A stretch of DNA of 64,000 nt from Andalucia godoyi (taxonomy: Eukaryota > Discoba > Jakobea > Jakobida > Andaluciidae): positions 178,208 through 242,207 of the forward strand of contig VRVR01000044.1 in the NCBI GenBank assembly GCA_009859145.1, given 5' to 3'. The notes under the pieces are model-generated. The model made no database searches, was not told the DNA's origin, and saw nothing but the letters and a program-made list of their open reading frames with translations. Below, piece by piece: positions 47,201 through 56,725 of this stretch. The stretch's first letter is position 1. Every line of letters starts with the position of its first letter. Both the position numbers and the translations under genes were made by a program.

Positions 47201-48109
47201 ACGGAGATTGCCCACGCAATCCGGAATAGGACCAGACATCGAGTTGCCTTCCAGATACAGGTACTGCAGGGACACAGCGTTGCAAATGGAGGGCGGGATT
47301 GTTCTGTCGAGAAGGTTGGAACTCAAGTCCAAGACAACCAGGCTGGAGAGCAACGGCAGACAGTCAGGGATGCTCGTGCTGAATTCATTCGATGACAAGT
47401 ACAAGTACTGCAACAAGATGATCGGGCAAACGAAGTAGTCAATGTTGTCTCCAACCAGCTGATTAAAGGAAAGGTCGACGTACGAGAGCTGGACCAGCTT
47501 GGAAAAAGATGCAGGGACTTGACCACTCAACGAATTAGTCAAGAAGGACAGGTAAATGAGAGAAGAGAGATTGCCAATGGAAGCTGGTATTCCGCCGGAC
47601 AGCTTGTTGAATGACAAGTCCAAGGACACCAAGGATGTCATGCCGCCGAAGGAATCCGGGATCGGACCGCGGATCCCATTCGACTGCAGATTGAGGATTT
47701 CAAGGGCATTCAAATGACCAATCGACGACGGCAGAAATCCCACCAGATTATTGCTACCAAGACTGAGCTCCGTCACCCGGAGGTCCTGGTCGCATCGGAT
47801 ACCGTATGCTCGACAGTGCTGACCGTCATTGAGCAGCGGCCATCGAGACGAATTTCGCCACAAATACCCACTCGTCGCATAAAACAGATCGTTCAACGCC
47901 GCAACGTCCGTAGCGCTCGATCCAGGAAGCGTTCTCAAGGCATCCGATGCACGCGCACGCGCATGCATGCGCACATGCGCTTGCAGCTTAGAAGCCACTG
48001 CAGAGCCTTGGTTTCGCCGAGACAAGGAGTCGAGCGCTTCGTGAGAATGACATAAACACGCGAGAAACACAAATACCAGAACTCCTGCGCACGCAGCTCG
48101 GTTCCTCAT
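44261..48109 (-). CDS. LRR receptor-like multi-pass membrane protein
   Basis: 1282 residues with a signal peptide (VLVFVFLACLCHS, residues 1-25). An LRRNT-like cap (about 65-110) precedes about 20 plant-type LRRs with LxGxIPxSIGNLxxLxxLxLxxN spacing to about residue 660. A Cys-rich juxtamembrane region (about 720-860; CxCxxxCPxxQ-like) follows, then about eight transmembrane helices to residue 1240. The late helices include YWELVITLRRVLLLFAFLL, a motif shared with TRP-like or extracellular-matrix receptor proteins of protists and fungi. There is no kinase domain. It is probably a surface adhesion, sensing or ion-channel-like protein. The exact family cannot be fixed without a search. Confidence 0.82.
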   Translation of the reverse strand: MRNRAACAGVLVFVFLACLCHSHEALDSLSRRNQGSAVASKLQAHVRMHARARASDALRTLPGSSATDVAALNDLFYATSGYLWRNSSRWPLLNDGQHCRAYGIRCDQDLRVTELSLGSNNLVGFLPSSIGHLNALEILNLQSNGIRGPIPDSFGGMTSLVSLDLSFNKLSGGIPASIGNLSSLIYLSFLTNSLSGQVPASFSKLVQLSYVDLSFNQLVGDNIDYFVCPIILLQYLYLSSNEFSTSIPDCLPLLSSLVVLDLSSNLLDRTIPPSICNAVSLQYLYLEGNSMSGPIPDCVGNLRSLVTLSLSSNSFSGPLPSSIGSMRVLEDLSLTSNSFSGPLPQTLYSLQSLRILYLSDNSFEGTLDKNIGNLTSLTDINVAMNLFTGTFPVEISKLVNLHTITAFSNLFGGALGVDFSNLTLLRRFDVSLNKFTSIELSSLSHIQSLVVLNLALNSFSGNLDDSLFRNWDNMNIVDLSYNNFSGRIPSSFCACTGIVVANFAGNYFSSISACPQPMSSLRILSLASNNLSFFPWRNLSSSFPFLLTLDLSFNRINGTFDDIQDFLRKHETVQSLDVSDNLLVGSFPLNPCNVLSRTLNVIDLGGNTITDMGKLLVQNSDHDSIVICDTTNSFLYSLEMDDCGLRTEYVDSINFNESPYVTSQTVQSLLKTWFPGLEVVDLSSNPLLTGPIFDFKTLSVLSVLNLQNTSMIAELDRIDEFISFSSVSIQHGSYSCLQAIAKKNTVNVEIPPEYFSYRNCFCVSGYYGKPPFCQPCMPDQAECPGFLSVDSSSIADYGISVWNYSGWISAKRGWWITPPCDEVSQLLGSCAAVDFLRCSHFGTDLTPCAGSAENNFFRVCAVGYEERLCSKCSDSYFNFHGLCFQCPTGGYLVAFGIVIVFIFVVLIAICLVIGSDSSGLFKVLVFFLQMLYAIDVPLPRSLALVSSSASSPFTIPGPECFFDNWTLISEFIASLVLPFLASLCVLLVYVVGNVFFAPLLRRSNSHIMWNHRCIRAVVAIFFIMYFPTSETAISSLMCDHDPGLHQDYFSQRPYEQCNNTFRYICATVVVVYVLLAPVFLALYVKARVLAGDAPSALARRKIFNILFSSYRDGSRYWELVITLRRVLLLFAFLLIPTTSVFSPLMISSIFAASLVFQVLFMPFRLQIDNGAEVIGLSILLVNLCVSQSFRAASVSNGEDVGVALFCVNLLFVLSVFGILVYQLTYAIMHPNRTSSAKMSMSMSYTLNQPLIVGSDKSSSDADVDCQNEIEMVNQDARGSPRL

Positions 48110-48403
48110 ATCTTGCCACGCACCCGCGCACTATATATATGCACAACAGAGATACTTGGCCAATGAACAAGAAGAAAAATCAAACAATATATTAATAAAT
48201 AAATAAATAAATAAAATAATCACATAATTATAAAAACCCTAAACAACGAATAAATTCCGCCGAGGTCGAAATATGTCGACTTTCGCCAGGAGGTCGGGTG
48301 CTCGGACTGTCCGCTTTCAATTTTTCATGGTTTTCCTTGGCATGCGGAAGCACAGACTTTTCCTGTTTTTATTTTATTTTATTTTTTCTTTTTTTTTTTT
48401 TCG

Positions 48404-49627
48404 ATGCCTTTTCTCGTTGTGCGCGTGTGTGCAAACGGAAGGGTCTTCTGTTCGCGTTTCTTCATGGAAGTGCAGAGTTCCTGGAGCGCCGAAGATGGGG
48501 ACGAAGCGACGGGGTTTCTGACGAATGCACCGGTCCTTCGTGAAGAGGTGCGATTGGCGGCGAACTCGTCATCGTCACAGTCTGCAGCTACGACAGCGTC
48601 AGCGACATCGACAGCGATGGAGGGGCACAAAATGAAGATTCCGTGGTATGCGTGGATGTCGCTTGGGATTGCTGTTTTTGCAATGTCTGCTGTCGGTCCT
48701 GCTTTCAAGTATCTTGAATCACGGGGATTGGCGCCACTGCTTGCGTCCGCATGGCGCACCCAGACGATGATTCTTTTTTTGATTCCGTGTGTCTCTGGCG
48801 AGTTCCTGTATCTCAAGTGGAGCGCAAAGAGAAATGTGTTTCGCGAGCTTTTGCTGTACCCAACTGCAGTTGCGTGCACTTGCGCGGGCGGAGTTCTCTG
48901 GGGCTTGTCGCTCGCGCTGTGGGTCTCGTCTCTGCTGTTCACCACCACCGTGCGGGCCTCGATGTTCAGCTCGCTGTATCCTGCGCTCATCGTCATTGTC
49001 TATCGGTACAGAGGCGTGAATGTGTCAAAAGGAGAAATATGCGGTGTTTCGATATCGGTATCAGGAGTCGTCCTGTCCATGACGGAAGAGTTCCTCAACT
49101 CTGCGGAGCCGTCGCCCTCCATGGCACATGGCCCAGCGTGGATCGGGGATCTCATGAACATCTTTCTGTCCGCGGTCATCTGTTGTGAGATCTTCCTCTC
49201 CGCGCATGCACGCAAGCACATTTCGCTGTTCATGTACACCTGTCTGTCCTCCATTTGTTGTTTGCTGTTCCTCGTGGTAATGTCTGGGCTGTTTGAGCAT
49301 TTCACATGGGACTCCGATCCAAAAACAGGACTGTTCGGATGGGCTGCGCACGAGTGGCTTCTACCATTGTTGGTGTTCGGCCTGATTGTTGGATGCATCG
49401 GAATCGCAGGATTCAATCTCGCAGTGCACTGGATACCACCGCTGACGTTTTCGATTGTGCAGCTTTGTGATCCCATTCTCGTCGCTTTCATGAGCTGGTG
49501 TGCATCGATCGAAGGAATTCCATCAGTTTGGACGTTTCTCGGCGGCATCGTGTTATCGGTTGGGACCGCTATTGTCGTAATTTCTGAAGACCGCCGGAAG
49601 AAGCTCGAAGCAGAGCGGGGTATCTAA
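48404..49627 (+). CDS. EamA-family drug/metabolite transporter
   Basis: 407 residues from the ATG at 48404, or 387 from the ATG at 48464, which also gives a good context. Ten transmembrane helices arranged as two EamA halves: WMSLGIAVFAMSAVGPAFKY and ALWVSSLLFTTTVRASMFSS, then FGLIVGCIGIAGFNLAVHWI and WTFLGGIVLSVGTAIVVISE. The central loop is cytosolic-like. The substrate is unknown; relatives carry nucleotide sugars, amino acids or triose phosphates. Confidence 0.85.
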   Translation: MPFLVVRVCANGRVFCSRFFMEVQSSWSAEDGDEATGFLTNAPVLREEVRLAANSSSSQSAATTASATSTAMEGHKMKIPWYAWMSLGIAVFAMSAVGPAFKYLESRGLAPLLASAWRTQTMILFLIPCVSGEFLYLKWSAKRNVFRELLLYPTAVACTCAGGVLWGLSLALWVSSLLFTTTVRASMFSSLYPALIVIVYRYRGVNVSKGEICGVSISVSGVVLSMTEEFLNSAEPSPSMAHGPAWIGDLMNIFLSAVICCEIFLSAHARKHISLFMYTCLSSICCLLFLVVMSGLFEHFTWDSDPKTGLFGWAAHEWLLPLLVFGLIVGCIGIAGFNLAVHWIPPLTFSIVQLCDPILVAFMSWCASIEGIPSVWTFLGGIVLSVGTAIVVISEDRRKKLEAERGI

Positions 49628-49630
49628 CAC

Positions 49631-49660
49631 TGTGTGTGTCTGTGTGTGTGTGTGTGAGTG
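49631..49660. repeat. (GT)n microsatellite in transporter 3' end
   Basis: GTGTGTGTCTGTGTGTGTGT and a trailing GAGTGT lie a few bases after the EamA stop codon. Confidence 0.9.
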
Positions 49661-49732
49661 TATCGACGAAAATGACCGAGCTGTTTTTCCCCCCCCTTTT
49701 CTTTTCACCTTTTACCTTTTGGTATCCGCGAA

Positions 49733-52700
49733 TCAAAACGAGGACTTGAAACTCACATGCCCTTTGGATGCCGGGGGTGTTGATACGGGGGTCGAGTACT
49801 TTGACGAGCTCGAAGTCGAGGAAAACGAGGAATTCTGTGCTGGAGTGCGAAATGCGGAAGCAGCGGTCGGAGCTGGCCGCAACGGTGTTTTCCCGGTCAA
49901 CGTCGTATACGACGCAGCGAAGGAACCAGGAGCACTTCCCACAGGAGACATGGATCCGGAGGTCGAAACATTCGGCACGGCGACTGCCGAGGAGGGTCGA
50001 CTCGAGGCCGAAACACGAAGACGTTCCATTCGGATCTGCGATTCCAACTCCGAGATTTTGCGTGCACTGGCTAATTCCAACTCACGCAGCTGCTCTCTGT
50101 ACTTCACGTGAATTTGCTCGATGAGATCCTGTTCTCGTTGTTGCAGCGCAACAACGTCTGCAGTCTTCTTTTCAATTTCTGTCTGCTGCTTGGATACGCT
50201 AGCAGACAGATTGAAGTTGTCTTGGACTAGTGACTGTAAACGACGCTGCAGCGACGATATTTGCTCTTGATAGTATGAGCCCATGGTCGACACGGAAATA
50301 TCTGTGTTGGTCTTGTAGCCATCTCCGCTCATTTGTGCATGCGCGCTGAACAAACGACGATACTCGTCCTCTGCATTCTTCTTCTGTTGCTGCGCTTGGT
50401 TCATCAATGACTGAAGCTGTCTCAGTTGCATCGCGTATTGCTCTGACATCTGGTGCGCATTAGCCTGGCTTTTCTGCACCTTCTCCAGAGCAGAGTCTCT
50501 CTCATCCTGCAGATCACGCAGACGAACCTGCAATGAAGCCGTTTCCGTGCGAGTCCGGGACACTTCCTCTTCGAGCAGCCGTGCATGCCCGCGAAGTGCC
50601 TCGATTTCCCGAGAAAGAGACTCCTGCACTGCCTTCAGCTCATCCAATCTCTGCAACGCATCCCACTCCGCTTGTCGGCTCGATTGCAATTCCGCAGTAA
50701 GGCCTTGGAACGAAGACATCAATCCATCAATTTCAACTCGCAGGTCTCGGTTCTCCTTCTCGAGCGTCGTCATGGTTGAATCGTGCGCTTCCAATTCGCC
50801 GCGATGCGCATCTGCATCTCGGTGGCGGGAACGAAGCTCGTCCTGCAGCCGATTCTCCAGCTGTGTTGCCCTCCCAATCGCGGTCTCAACTTGCAACTGC
50901 GATTCCGATAACAGCTTCTGGAAATGGTCCAACTGCGCATCCTTGTCGGACATCAGACGCAGATGCTCCTTTTCAAAATCTTTCATCTCTTCTTTGAAAG
51001 ACTGCAAATCGGATTGCCGAAGTTTCTCACAGTCCCGCAGCTGAGACTCGCAAAGGATCAGAGACTGTTGCGCAGACTGCACTTGTACAGTGAGGTCCTT
51101 GTTCAAAGACTCGAGATCCGAGATTCGCTTTTGAAGAGCAGACAGCTGCAAAACCTTGGACTGGTCATCCGTGCGAAGGTTTTCCAATTGCTGGTTGGTC
51201 AGCACAAGGTCGTCTCGCTCACGAGAAATGCTGTCACACTTTTCTCGCTCTGCACCAAGTTCGCGGGACACAAGGTCTAGGCGATTGCCAAGTTCTTGCA
51301 GCTTCGTAGACATCCGATCTGCTTGGTGCTGAAGATCGCGTATCAGGGCCTCCTTTTTCTCGCCATCCGACTTTGACGCCGTTCGCAAAGAGATCAGTTC
51401 CGACGCCAAGTTGTCTCGTTCGCGCAGCGAATCTTCTGCTTTCGATTTCCACTGCAGAATCACTTGTTCTCGCTGCTGAACAGCAGCACGAAGACCTTCG
51501 CAATCTCGCTGGGATTGTGCTGATGTGTGATGTTCAACGGTTAACTGCTGCTCGACCTGTCGAATCCGTTGCTGAAGAGCATCTACTGCTTGCTTACTCT
51601 TCTGTGATACTTGTTTTTTCTCATCTCTGCACGCATCAAGTTCCTTCTGAATGCCGTCAAGCGAATCTCTCGTTTGCTGCAGATCTTTTTCGAGCCTCTT
51701 GCTGTGCTCTGCATGCTCCGTGGCTGCTCGAGACAGTTGCTTCTCGTGATCTTCACGTAGATGCGCATTCTCCTCCTGCAGGCTTCGGATTTGCACCTTC
51801 AGTTCGGACACTTCAAATCCGAGTGCTTCCATACGATTCACATTTGTGCGATACTTGGTGTCCAAAGCCGCAAGCTTCGATTCTGCTTCCGACAAAGATA
51901 CGTGCTTGAGATTGAGGGCATCTCGGAGGCCAGCATTTTCCATTTCAATCTTCCGCGCATTTTCGTCCAGAGCGCGTCGCTCAACTTCGATCAAACGGGC
52001 CATTGCCGCCTCCGATTCACGGAGCTTTTGAGATATTCGTTCATAATCCTGTGAAATCATACTTAGACGATCCTTGGTAAATGACAACTCACTCTCCAAT
52101 TCACGTGAAAGACTCTCCTTCGATGCCAGGTCTGCAGACAGCCGCTCGCATTCCTGATGCTCAGCAGACAGTGCAGATTTCAGAGAGTCCGTCTCAGTTG
52201 CGTACGTGTTGCAAAGAGATTCAAACTGTCGTGAGAGCGCATCATCCGAAGACAATCCGTTGGCAAGATCCGCGGCAAGGACCGCTACATTCGATCGCAG
52301 ACGATCCACTTCTGCATCCTGGAGTTGAGAAAACTGCATAATTCCAGCCAATTCCTTCTGCATGCGAGCGCAGAACTCATCTGCAGCAGTCAACCTTTCC
52401 TCCATCTTCGTCGCCAACATTCGCGATGCTCGCTTCTCACTCTCCACTTCAGAAGCGAGTTTCGTTTCCTTACTCACTCCCTCATCTCGAAGCAACGAAA
52501 ACTGGCTCTGCAGCTCCAGGTGCGAGGCACGCATGCTGTCGAATTCATTCTTCCACCGCCGCGAATCAGACGATACCCTCTCCACTTCTACTTTCAGGGA
52601 GTGCACATCCTGTTGCAGATGATCACGCTCACGTTTAAACTCATCCTCGCGCTTTTGAGACTCAGCAATCAAGTTGTCGATGTGTTGGCTGCACTCAAAG

Positions 52701-55700
52701 TCCTTCTTGCGAAGAGCCTCCTCCATTCGATCGGCAGACGCCAGCACTTCGGAGATTCGAGAATTGGATTCCGTACGCTCGCGATTGAGTGTCCGTTGGG
52801 TGTCCTCGTATTCCACGCGCAAGGCATCCAGATCAGAACGAAGCGCCATCGCAGCTTCTTCCGCAGTCCGGCGGGCTCGATCGGATGCCTCCCATCGCGA
52901 AAAAACATCTGCATACTGGGTGGTGGCAGACTTTCCATCCAGGGCAAGTTGGTCGCTTAGACGGATGTTTTCGTCCTTCAAAGACGCATTCTCCTCCTCG
53001 ACGTCCCCCAGTCTGGTTACCAACACCCGCTTTTCTCGGTTAAATTCATCAGTTGCCCGGGACAGAGATGATTCTAGTTCTGCACGTTTGGCAGAAACCT
53101 GCGTCAGTTCAAGACGTGTCTTTGCAAGATCGTCGGACAGTCTTTCGATTTGACGATCTCGTTCTTTCAAGGTCGTTTGGAAATCGCGGCCAGAAAGCAT
53201 CAACTCTGATCCCATCTCTTCCAGTTTTCGAACAACCTGTTCTTTTTCGACAGACAAGGAGGTCAATTGCGAAGAGTACTGCCCCTGACACTGCTCAATC
53301 TCACGAATTCGAGCATCTAGATTCTTCTGCAGGTCATCGACGCGTCCTTGAAGAACGGCTGCAAGTTCAACAGCCGAAATCTTGTCCTGCTGAAGTTTTG
53401 CATGGTCCCCGGCAAGGATATCCCATCGCGACTGGGCTTCTTGCAAAAGCTGCTCTTGTTTCCCAAGCGCCCGCTTCAACCTTGCAAGTTCGTCTTCGCG
53501 CTCCCGGAATTTAGCTTCCGAACGATCCCGGGAGATCATGCAAGTCTTGAGTTTCTCTTCATACTCGACTTCTCTTTGCTTGAACTCAGAATCCATGCGA
53601 TTACGGTCCTTCTCTCCTTCCAAGAGGCGTCTTGAAAGGTGCGAAATCTTCTCTTGTGAATCTTTCAACATCTTCTGCATATTGCTCAGTTCTGTCAACA
53701 ATTCTTCTTTCTCCTTTCCCAATTCACGGCAGATGTCAGTCGCTTCCTTCTTTTGTCGTTCAACACGGATGTTATGCTCGCTGTCTCGAGTTTGCATTCG
53801 AGCAGTGGCTTCTTGCAAGCGCTGCTCAAGAGTTCCACTTTCAAGCCTCAACGTCGAGATCTGTTCGCCTAGTCGGATCGTCTCTGCGTACATCTTCTGA
53901 GAATCAGCCAATGCCGAATCTCGTTCATGGCGCGTCGTCAGCAAGGACTCTTGCAGCTGCTGAATCTTTTCACGAGAGCTGCGGTCATGATCTTCCAGCA
54001 CTTGCCGCAGTTGCTGCATATCTTTCAGCAATGATTCTTTGTGGGACTCGAAGGTCTCCAACGATCGCACGAGACCTGCGTTGTCGTCCATCAATCGGCG
54101 AATTTCATCGTCTCGCGCATTGATAAAGGACTCCAATCGAGACACATCCGCCGTGATGGACTGCCGCTGTTGTTGCAGCTCCAGCGACAACGCATCCCGC
54201 TCAGCAGCTCGTTCACGCACGAGCAGCTCCTGCTTGGACAACGACGAACGCAGGCGCTCATGCTCCGCATTCAGCGTAGCCCACATCTCTTGCAAGTGGC
54301 CAACATTATCCATGAGGTGCAGCCGTTCCTGTCCATCGCTTAACAGTCGATGCTCCGCTGCATCCCGTTCGCGCTGAAGGTTTGCAATGCGTTCCTCCAG
54401 AATTGCCTTGTCCTTTTCAAGAAGGGCAATCTGTCCAGAAAGCATATCAATCTTTGAATCCTTCTCCGTGGTGGACTGACGCTTCTCTGAATCCATAACG
54501 AGCGCTCGAGAAAGAGCATCGTCTCGAGTTCTCTTCACCTCCTCCAGCTGCTGAGCAAAACGCTCCTTTTCACGACGTTCTGCAGAAAGAACACTTTGCA
54601 TCTGTTGTTCTGCATCGCGGAAGGCCGATTTGAGCTGCTCCACATCCCGTTCAAACGCAGAAGATGCCTCTTGACGCTCAGCCTTCAATGATTGGATCTG
54701 ATTCTCGAGTGTCGCCACACACTCTCGGAGATCTTTTTCGCGCACTAATGAAGCATCCAGCTCCTGTTTCACACGGTTCACAGATCCGTCCTTTTCGCGG
54801 CATAATGCCTCTAATTGCTGAACTGATGTGCGGGATTCCTGCAAATCCCAATCTGCGTGCCGCATCTGGGAAGTATACTCGTCACGCAGGGCAGCCAGAG
54901 CCTCTTGACGCTCTTCGGACAGCTTGGAGTACGTCTCAGCCGCTTTCTTTGCGACTTTGAGAGCGGAGTCCTTCTGGTCGACTTCGAGTTCCATTTCCGA
55001 AATACGGGACTGCAGCTGTGATTCTTCTGCGGCATGCGCGACTTGCATGGCGCGGATTTTCGCCTCGAGAGTGCGAACAGTCTCTGACTGCTCGCCATGC
55101 TGGGTTTCCAAACTGGACACATCATGCATCCAACGAGAGGACTCTTCCTCCAGCGCCTTCCTCCGAGCCTGCACAGCCGCGAAATCCTTTTCCAGTGTGG
55201 AAATCTGTATTTGAAGACTTGTTGTCTGGGCTTGCAGCTGAATGATGGCAGAATCGCGCTCCGAAATCTGCGTTCTCAACTGCGCATTGTCCTTCTCCAA
55301 GTTTTGGATTGCATTTTTCTGCTGCTCGACTTGTGCTTCCCGAAGAGTCTGTTCTTTCACCACTACCATTCGCAGCTCATTCGTTTCCTTTCCGAGGGTT
55401 TCCTTCTCCATTGCCAAAATGTTAACTTGCGACTCCAACATTGCATTTTGGGAAAGGAGATTGTCGTACAAAATCTGCACATCCCGCGCTCCCTTTTCTT
55501 CTTTTGCATAAGGATACGAGGTATGGCTTGACAAGGGTGCTGAAGGAGCAGCGCGCTGAGGCGTCGACGGTGTTGTGGGTGTATGCTGTGGCGTAGACCC
55601 GGTATGCCCAGCCTCTGCGTGATGCGAAGGGTAGGAGGAGTTGCCGACGCCACTCGGATTCGAGCCGGAAGTCGCTAGCCGAGAGCGCTTGGCCTCCAAT

Positions 55701-55771
55701 GCGCGGCGCAGCGATTCATTATAATCCTGAAGACTTCGAAGATCTCGAGACACTGGAGGAGATCCTGACAT
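49733..55771 (-). CDS. Giant coiled-coil protein
   Basis: 2012 residues from the ATG at 55771. After about 110 disordered Ser/Thr/Pro residues, continuous heptad coiled coil runs from about residue 110 to 1910 with few breaks. A Ser/Thr/Pro tail with an SKYSTPVSTPP block ends at SFKSSF. The sequence is rich in Glu, Gln, Lys, Arg, Leu and Ser with no globular domain. Such proteins serve as centrosome/basal-body, Golgi or nuclear-pore fibres. I infer a structural or basal-body role from the coil and nearby ciliary genes, but a golgin or condensin-like role is equally open. It is single-exon over 6 kb. Confidence 0.85.
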   Translation of the reverse strand: MSGSPPVSRDLRSLQDYNESLRRALEAKRSRLATSGSNPSGVGNSSYPSHHAEAGHTGSTPQHTPTTPSTPQRAAPSAPLSSHTSYPYAKEEKGARDVQILYDNLLSQNAMLESQVNILAMEKETLGKETNELRMVVVKEQTLREAQVEQQKNAIQNLEKDNAQLRTQISERDSAIIQLQAQTTSLQIQISTLEKDFAAVQARRKALEEESSRWMHDVSSLETQHGEQSETVRTLEAKIRAMQVAHAAEESQLQSRISEMELEVDQKDSALKVAKKAAETYSKLSEERQEALAALRDEYTSQMRHADWDLQESRTSVQQLEALCREKDGSVNRVKQELDASLVREKDLRECVATLENQIQSLKAERQEASSAFERDVEQLKSAFRDAEQQMQSVLSAERREKERFAQQLEEVKRTRDDALSRALVMDSEKRQSTTEKDSKIDMLSGQIALLEKDKAILEERIANLQRERDAAEHRLLSDGQERLHLMDNVGHLQEMWATLNAEHERLRSSLSKQELLVRERAAERDALSLELQQQRQSITADVSRLESFINARDDEIRRLMDDNAGLVRSLETFESHKESLLKDMQQLRQVLEDHDRSSREKIQQLQESLLTTRHERDSALADSQKMYAETIRLGEQISTLRLESGTLEQRLQEATARMQTRDSEHNIRVERQKKEATDICRELGKEKEELLTELSNMQKMLKDSQEKISHLSRRLLEGEKDRNRMDSEFKQREVEYEEKLKTCMISRDRSEAKFREREDELARLKRALGKQEQLLQEAQSRWDILAGDHAKLQQDKISAVELAAVLQGRVDDLQKNLDARIREIEQCQGQYSSQLTSLSVEKEQVVRKLEEMGSELMLSGRDFQTTLKERDRQIERLSDDLAKTRLELTQVSAKRAELESSLSRATDEFNREKRVLVTRLGDVEEENASLKDENIRLSDQLALDGKSATTQYADVFSRWEASDRARRTAEEAAMALRSDLDALRVEYEDTQRTLNRERTESNSRISEVLASADRMEEALRKKDFECSQHIDNLIAESQKREDEFKRERDHLQQDVHSLKVEVERVSSDSRRWKNEFDSMRASHLELQSQFSLLRDEGVSKETKLASEVESEKRASRMLATKMEERLTAADEFCARMQKELAGIMQFSQLQDAEVDRLRSNVAVLAADLANGLSSDDALSRQFESLCNTYATETDSLKSALSAEHQECERLSADLASKESLSRELESELSFTKDRLSMISQDYERISQKLRESEAAMARLIEVERRALDENARKIEMENAGLRDALNLKHVSLSEAESKLAALDTKYRTNVNRMEALGFEVSELKVQIRSLQEENAHLREDHEKQLSRAATEHAEHSKRLEKDLQQTRDSLDGIQKELDACRDEKKQVSQKSKQAVDALQQRIRQVEQQLTVEHHTSAQSQRDCEGLRAAVQQREQVILQWKSKAEDSLRERDNLASELISLRTASKSDGEKKEALIRDLQHQADRMSTKLQELGNRLDLVSRELGAEREKCDSISRERDDLVLTNQQLENLRTDDQSKVLQLSALQKRISDLESLNKDLTVQVQSAQQSLILCESQLRDCEKLRQSDLQSFKEEMKDFEKEHLRLMSDKDAQLDHFQKLLSESQLQVETAIGRATQLENRLQDELRSRHRDADAHRGELEAHDSTMTTLEKENRDLRVEIDGLMSSFQGLTAELQSSRQAEWDALQRLDELKAVQESLSREIEALRGHARLLEEEVSRTRTETASLQVRLRDLQDERDSALEKVQKSQANAHQMSEQYAMQLRQLQSLMNQAQQQKKNAEDEYRRLFSAHAQMSGDGYKTNTDISVSTMGSYYQEQISSLQRRLQSLVQDNFNLSASVSKQQTEIEKKTADVVALQQREQDLIEQIHVKYREQLRELELASARKISELESQIRMERLRVSASSRPSSAVAVPNVSTSGSMSPVGSAPGSFAASYTTLTGKTPLRPAPTAASAFRTPAQNSSFSSTSSSSKYSTPVSTPPASKGHVSFKSSF

Positions 55772-56205
55772 CACAATAAAACACTAAGAAAAACGGTATC
55801 CGGCCCGTGGCAATGTGCGTGGGTGATACGCAACCGTAATTTTAAAAAAAAAAAATAATAATAAAATAAACCGAATAATATGAAATTGTAGAAGAAGTAA
55901 AAAATGGTAAAGAGAGACGGAAACGAAAAAATATATAAAGTATAAAAGAAAAAGTGAAAGAACAAGAACGAGGAAAAAAAATGAAAACAATAGTAATGAT
56001 GATATGAAAAACGAGAAAAAAGAGAGCGCTTTTGCTCGTTTCTTTGTTGGGCAATGACTGTGAGCAGTGGACACTCCGAGTAAAGCCAGTCAAACTGCCA
56101 CTGCGCTTTTTGCGCGTGAGTGTGACCGTGCACTCAAGTGACCTCAAGCTATTTCTGTGTTTCACACTTTTTATTTTTCCAGTGTCTTTTTTCCCCGGCC
56201 TGTCA
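55772..56205. other. A-rich leader region of the coiled-coil gene
   Basis: A-rich on the plus strand (AAAAAAAATAATA at 55845-55860, further A/AAG runs to 56040). No gene is supported. The hydrophobic minus-strand frames are poly-Phe translations of these runs. Confidence 0.4.
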
Positions 56206-56615
56206 TGACATGAATCATTATTAATCATCATCGGGCTAAGTTGTCACCGAAGCCAGACCCAAGCCACATGTCTTTCCGTTTTGCTTTTATTTGATGCGAG
56301 CGCCCCAACTCTTCAATGCAGATTGCTCTGCACCAAAGGGTCGTCGCAACTACGAGCTTCTTGGTTCTCGGCATCTTCCGTCATGGCCGGTTTTGAGTGT
56401 GCTGGGAAGATCCCTCTTTGGAGCCATGCGATGTGTTTTGTCTTTGTCTTTTGCTGAAAGATGCTGCTTGAGGGTTCAATTATAAAACACAAACAAACAG
56501 AAAACAATAGAAAGAATAAACGGTGAAGAATGAAGAAAATTTCTAGACTTGACTACGGTAGGATAAATCGTATTATTTGATGTTCAACATTGATGCACAA
56601 AGCTGTCATCTGTCT
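56206..56615 (+). mobile_element. M2 dispersed repeat, full-length copy
   Basis: About 410 bases: ACATGAATCATTATTAATC, then AGACCCAAGCCACATG, CCCCAACTCTTCAATGCAG, TTGGTTCTCGGCATCTTCC, TTGAGGGTTCAATTATAAAA, TTCTAGACTTGACTACGGT, and an end AAAGCTGTCA. Near-identical over much of its length to 28726 and 62145. It ends 110 bases before the PRP6 start codon, so it forms part of that promoter region. Confidence 0.82.
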
Positions 56616-56725
56616 GTTTTTGTTGCTCATGTTGCACTGCTGCGTTCGTTTTTTGCCCCAGTGTGGGCGTCAGCGAACACTGCGTCTTTACCACACTGGG
56701 ACTTTATTGACGAGTATCTGCATCA

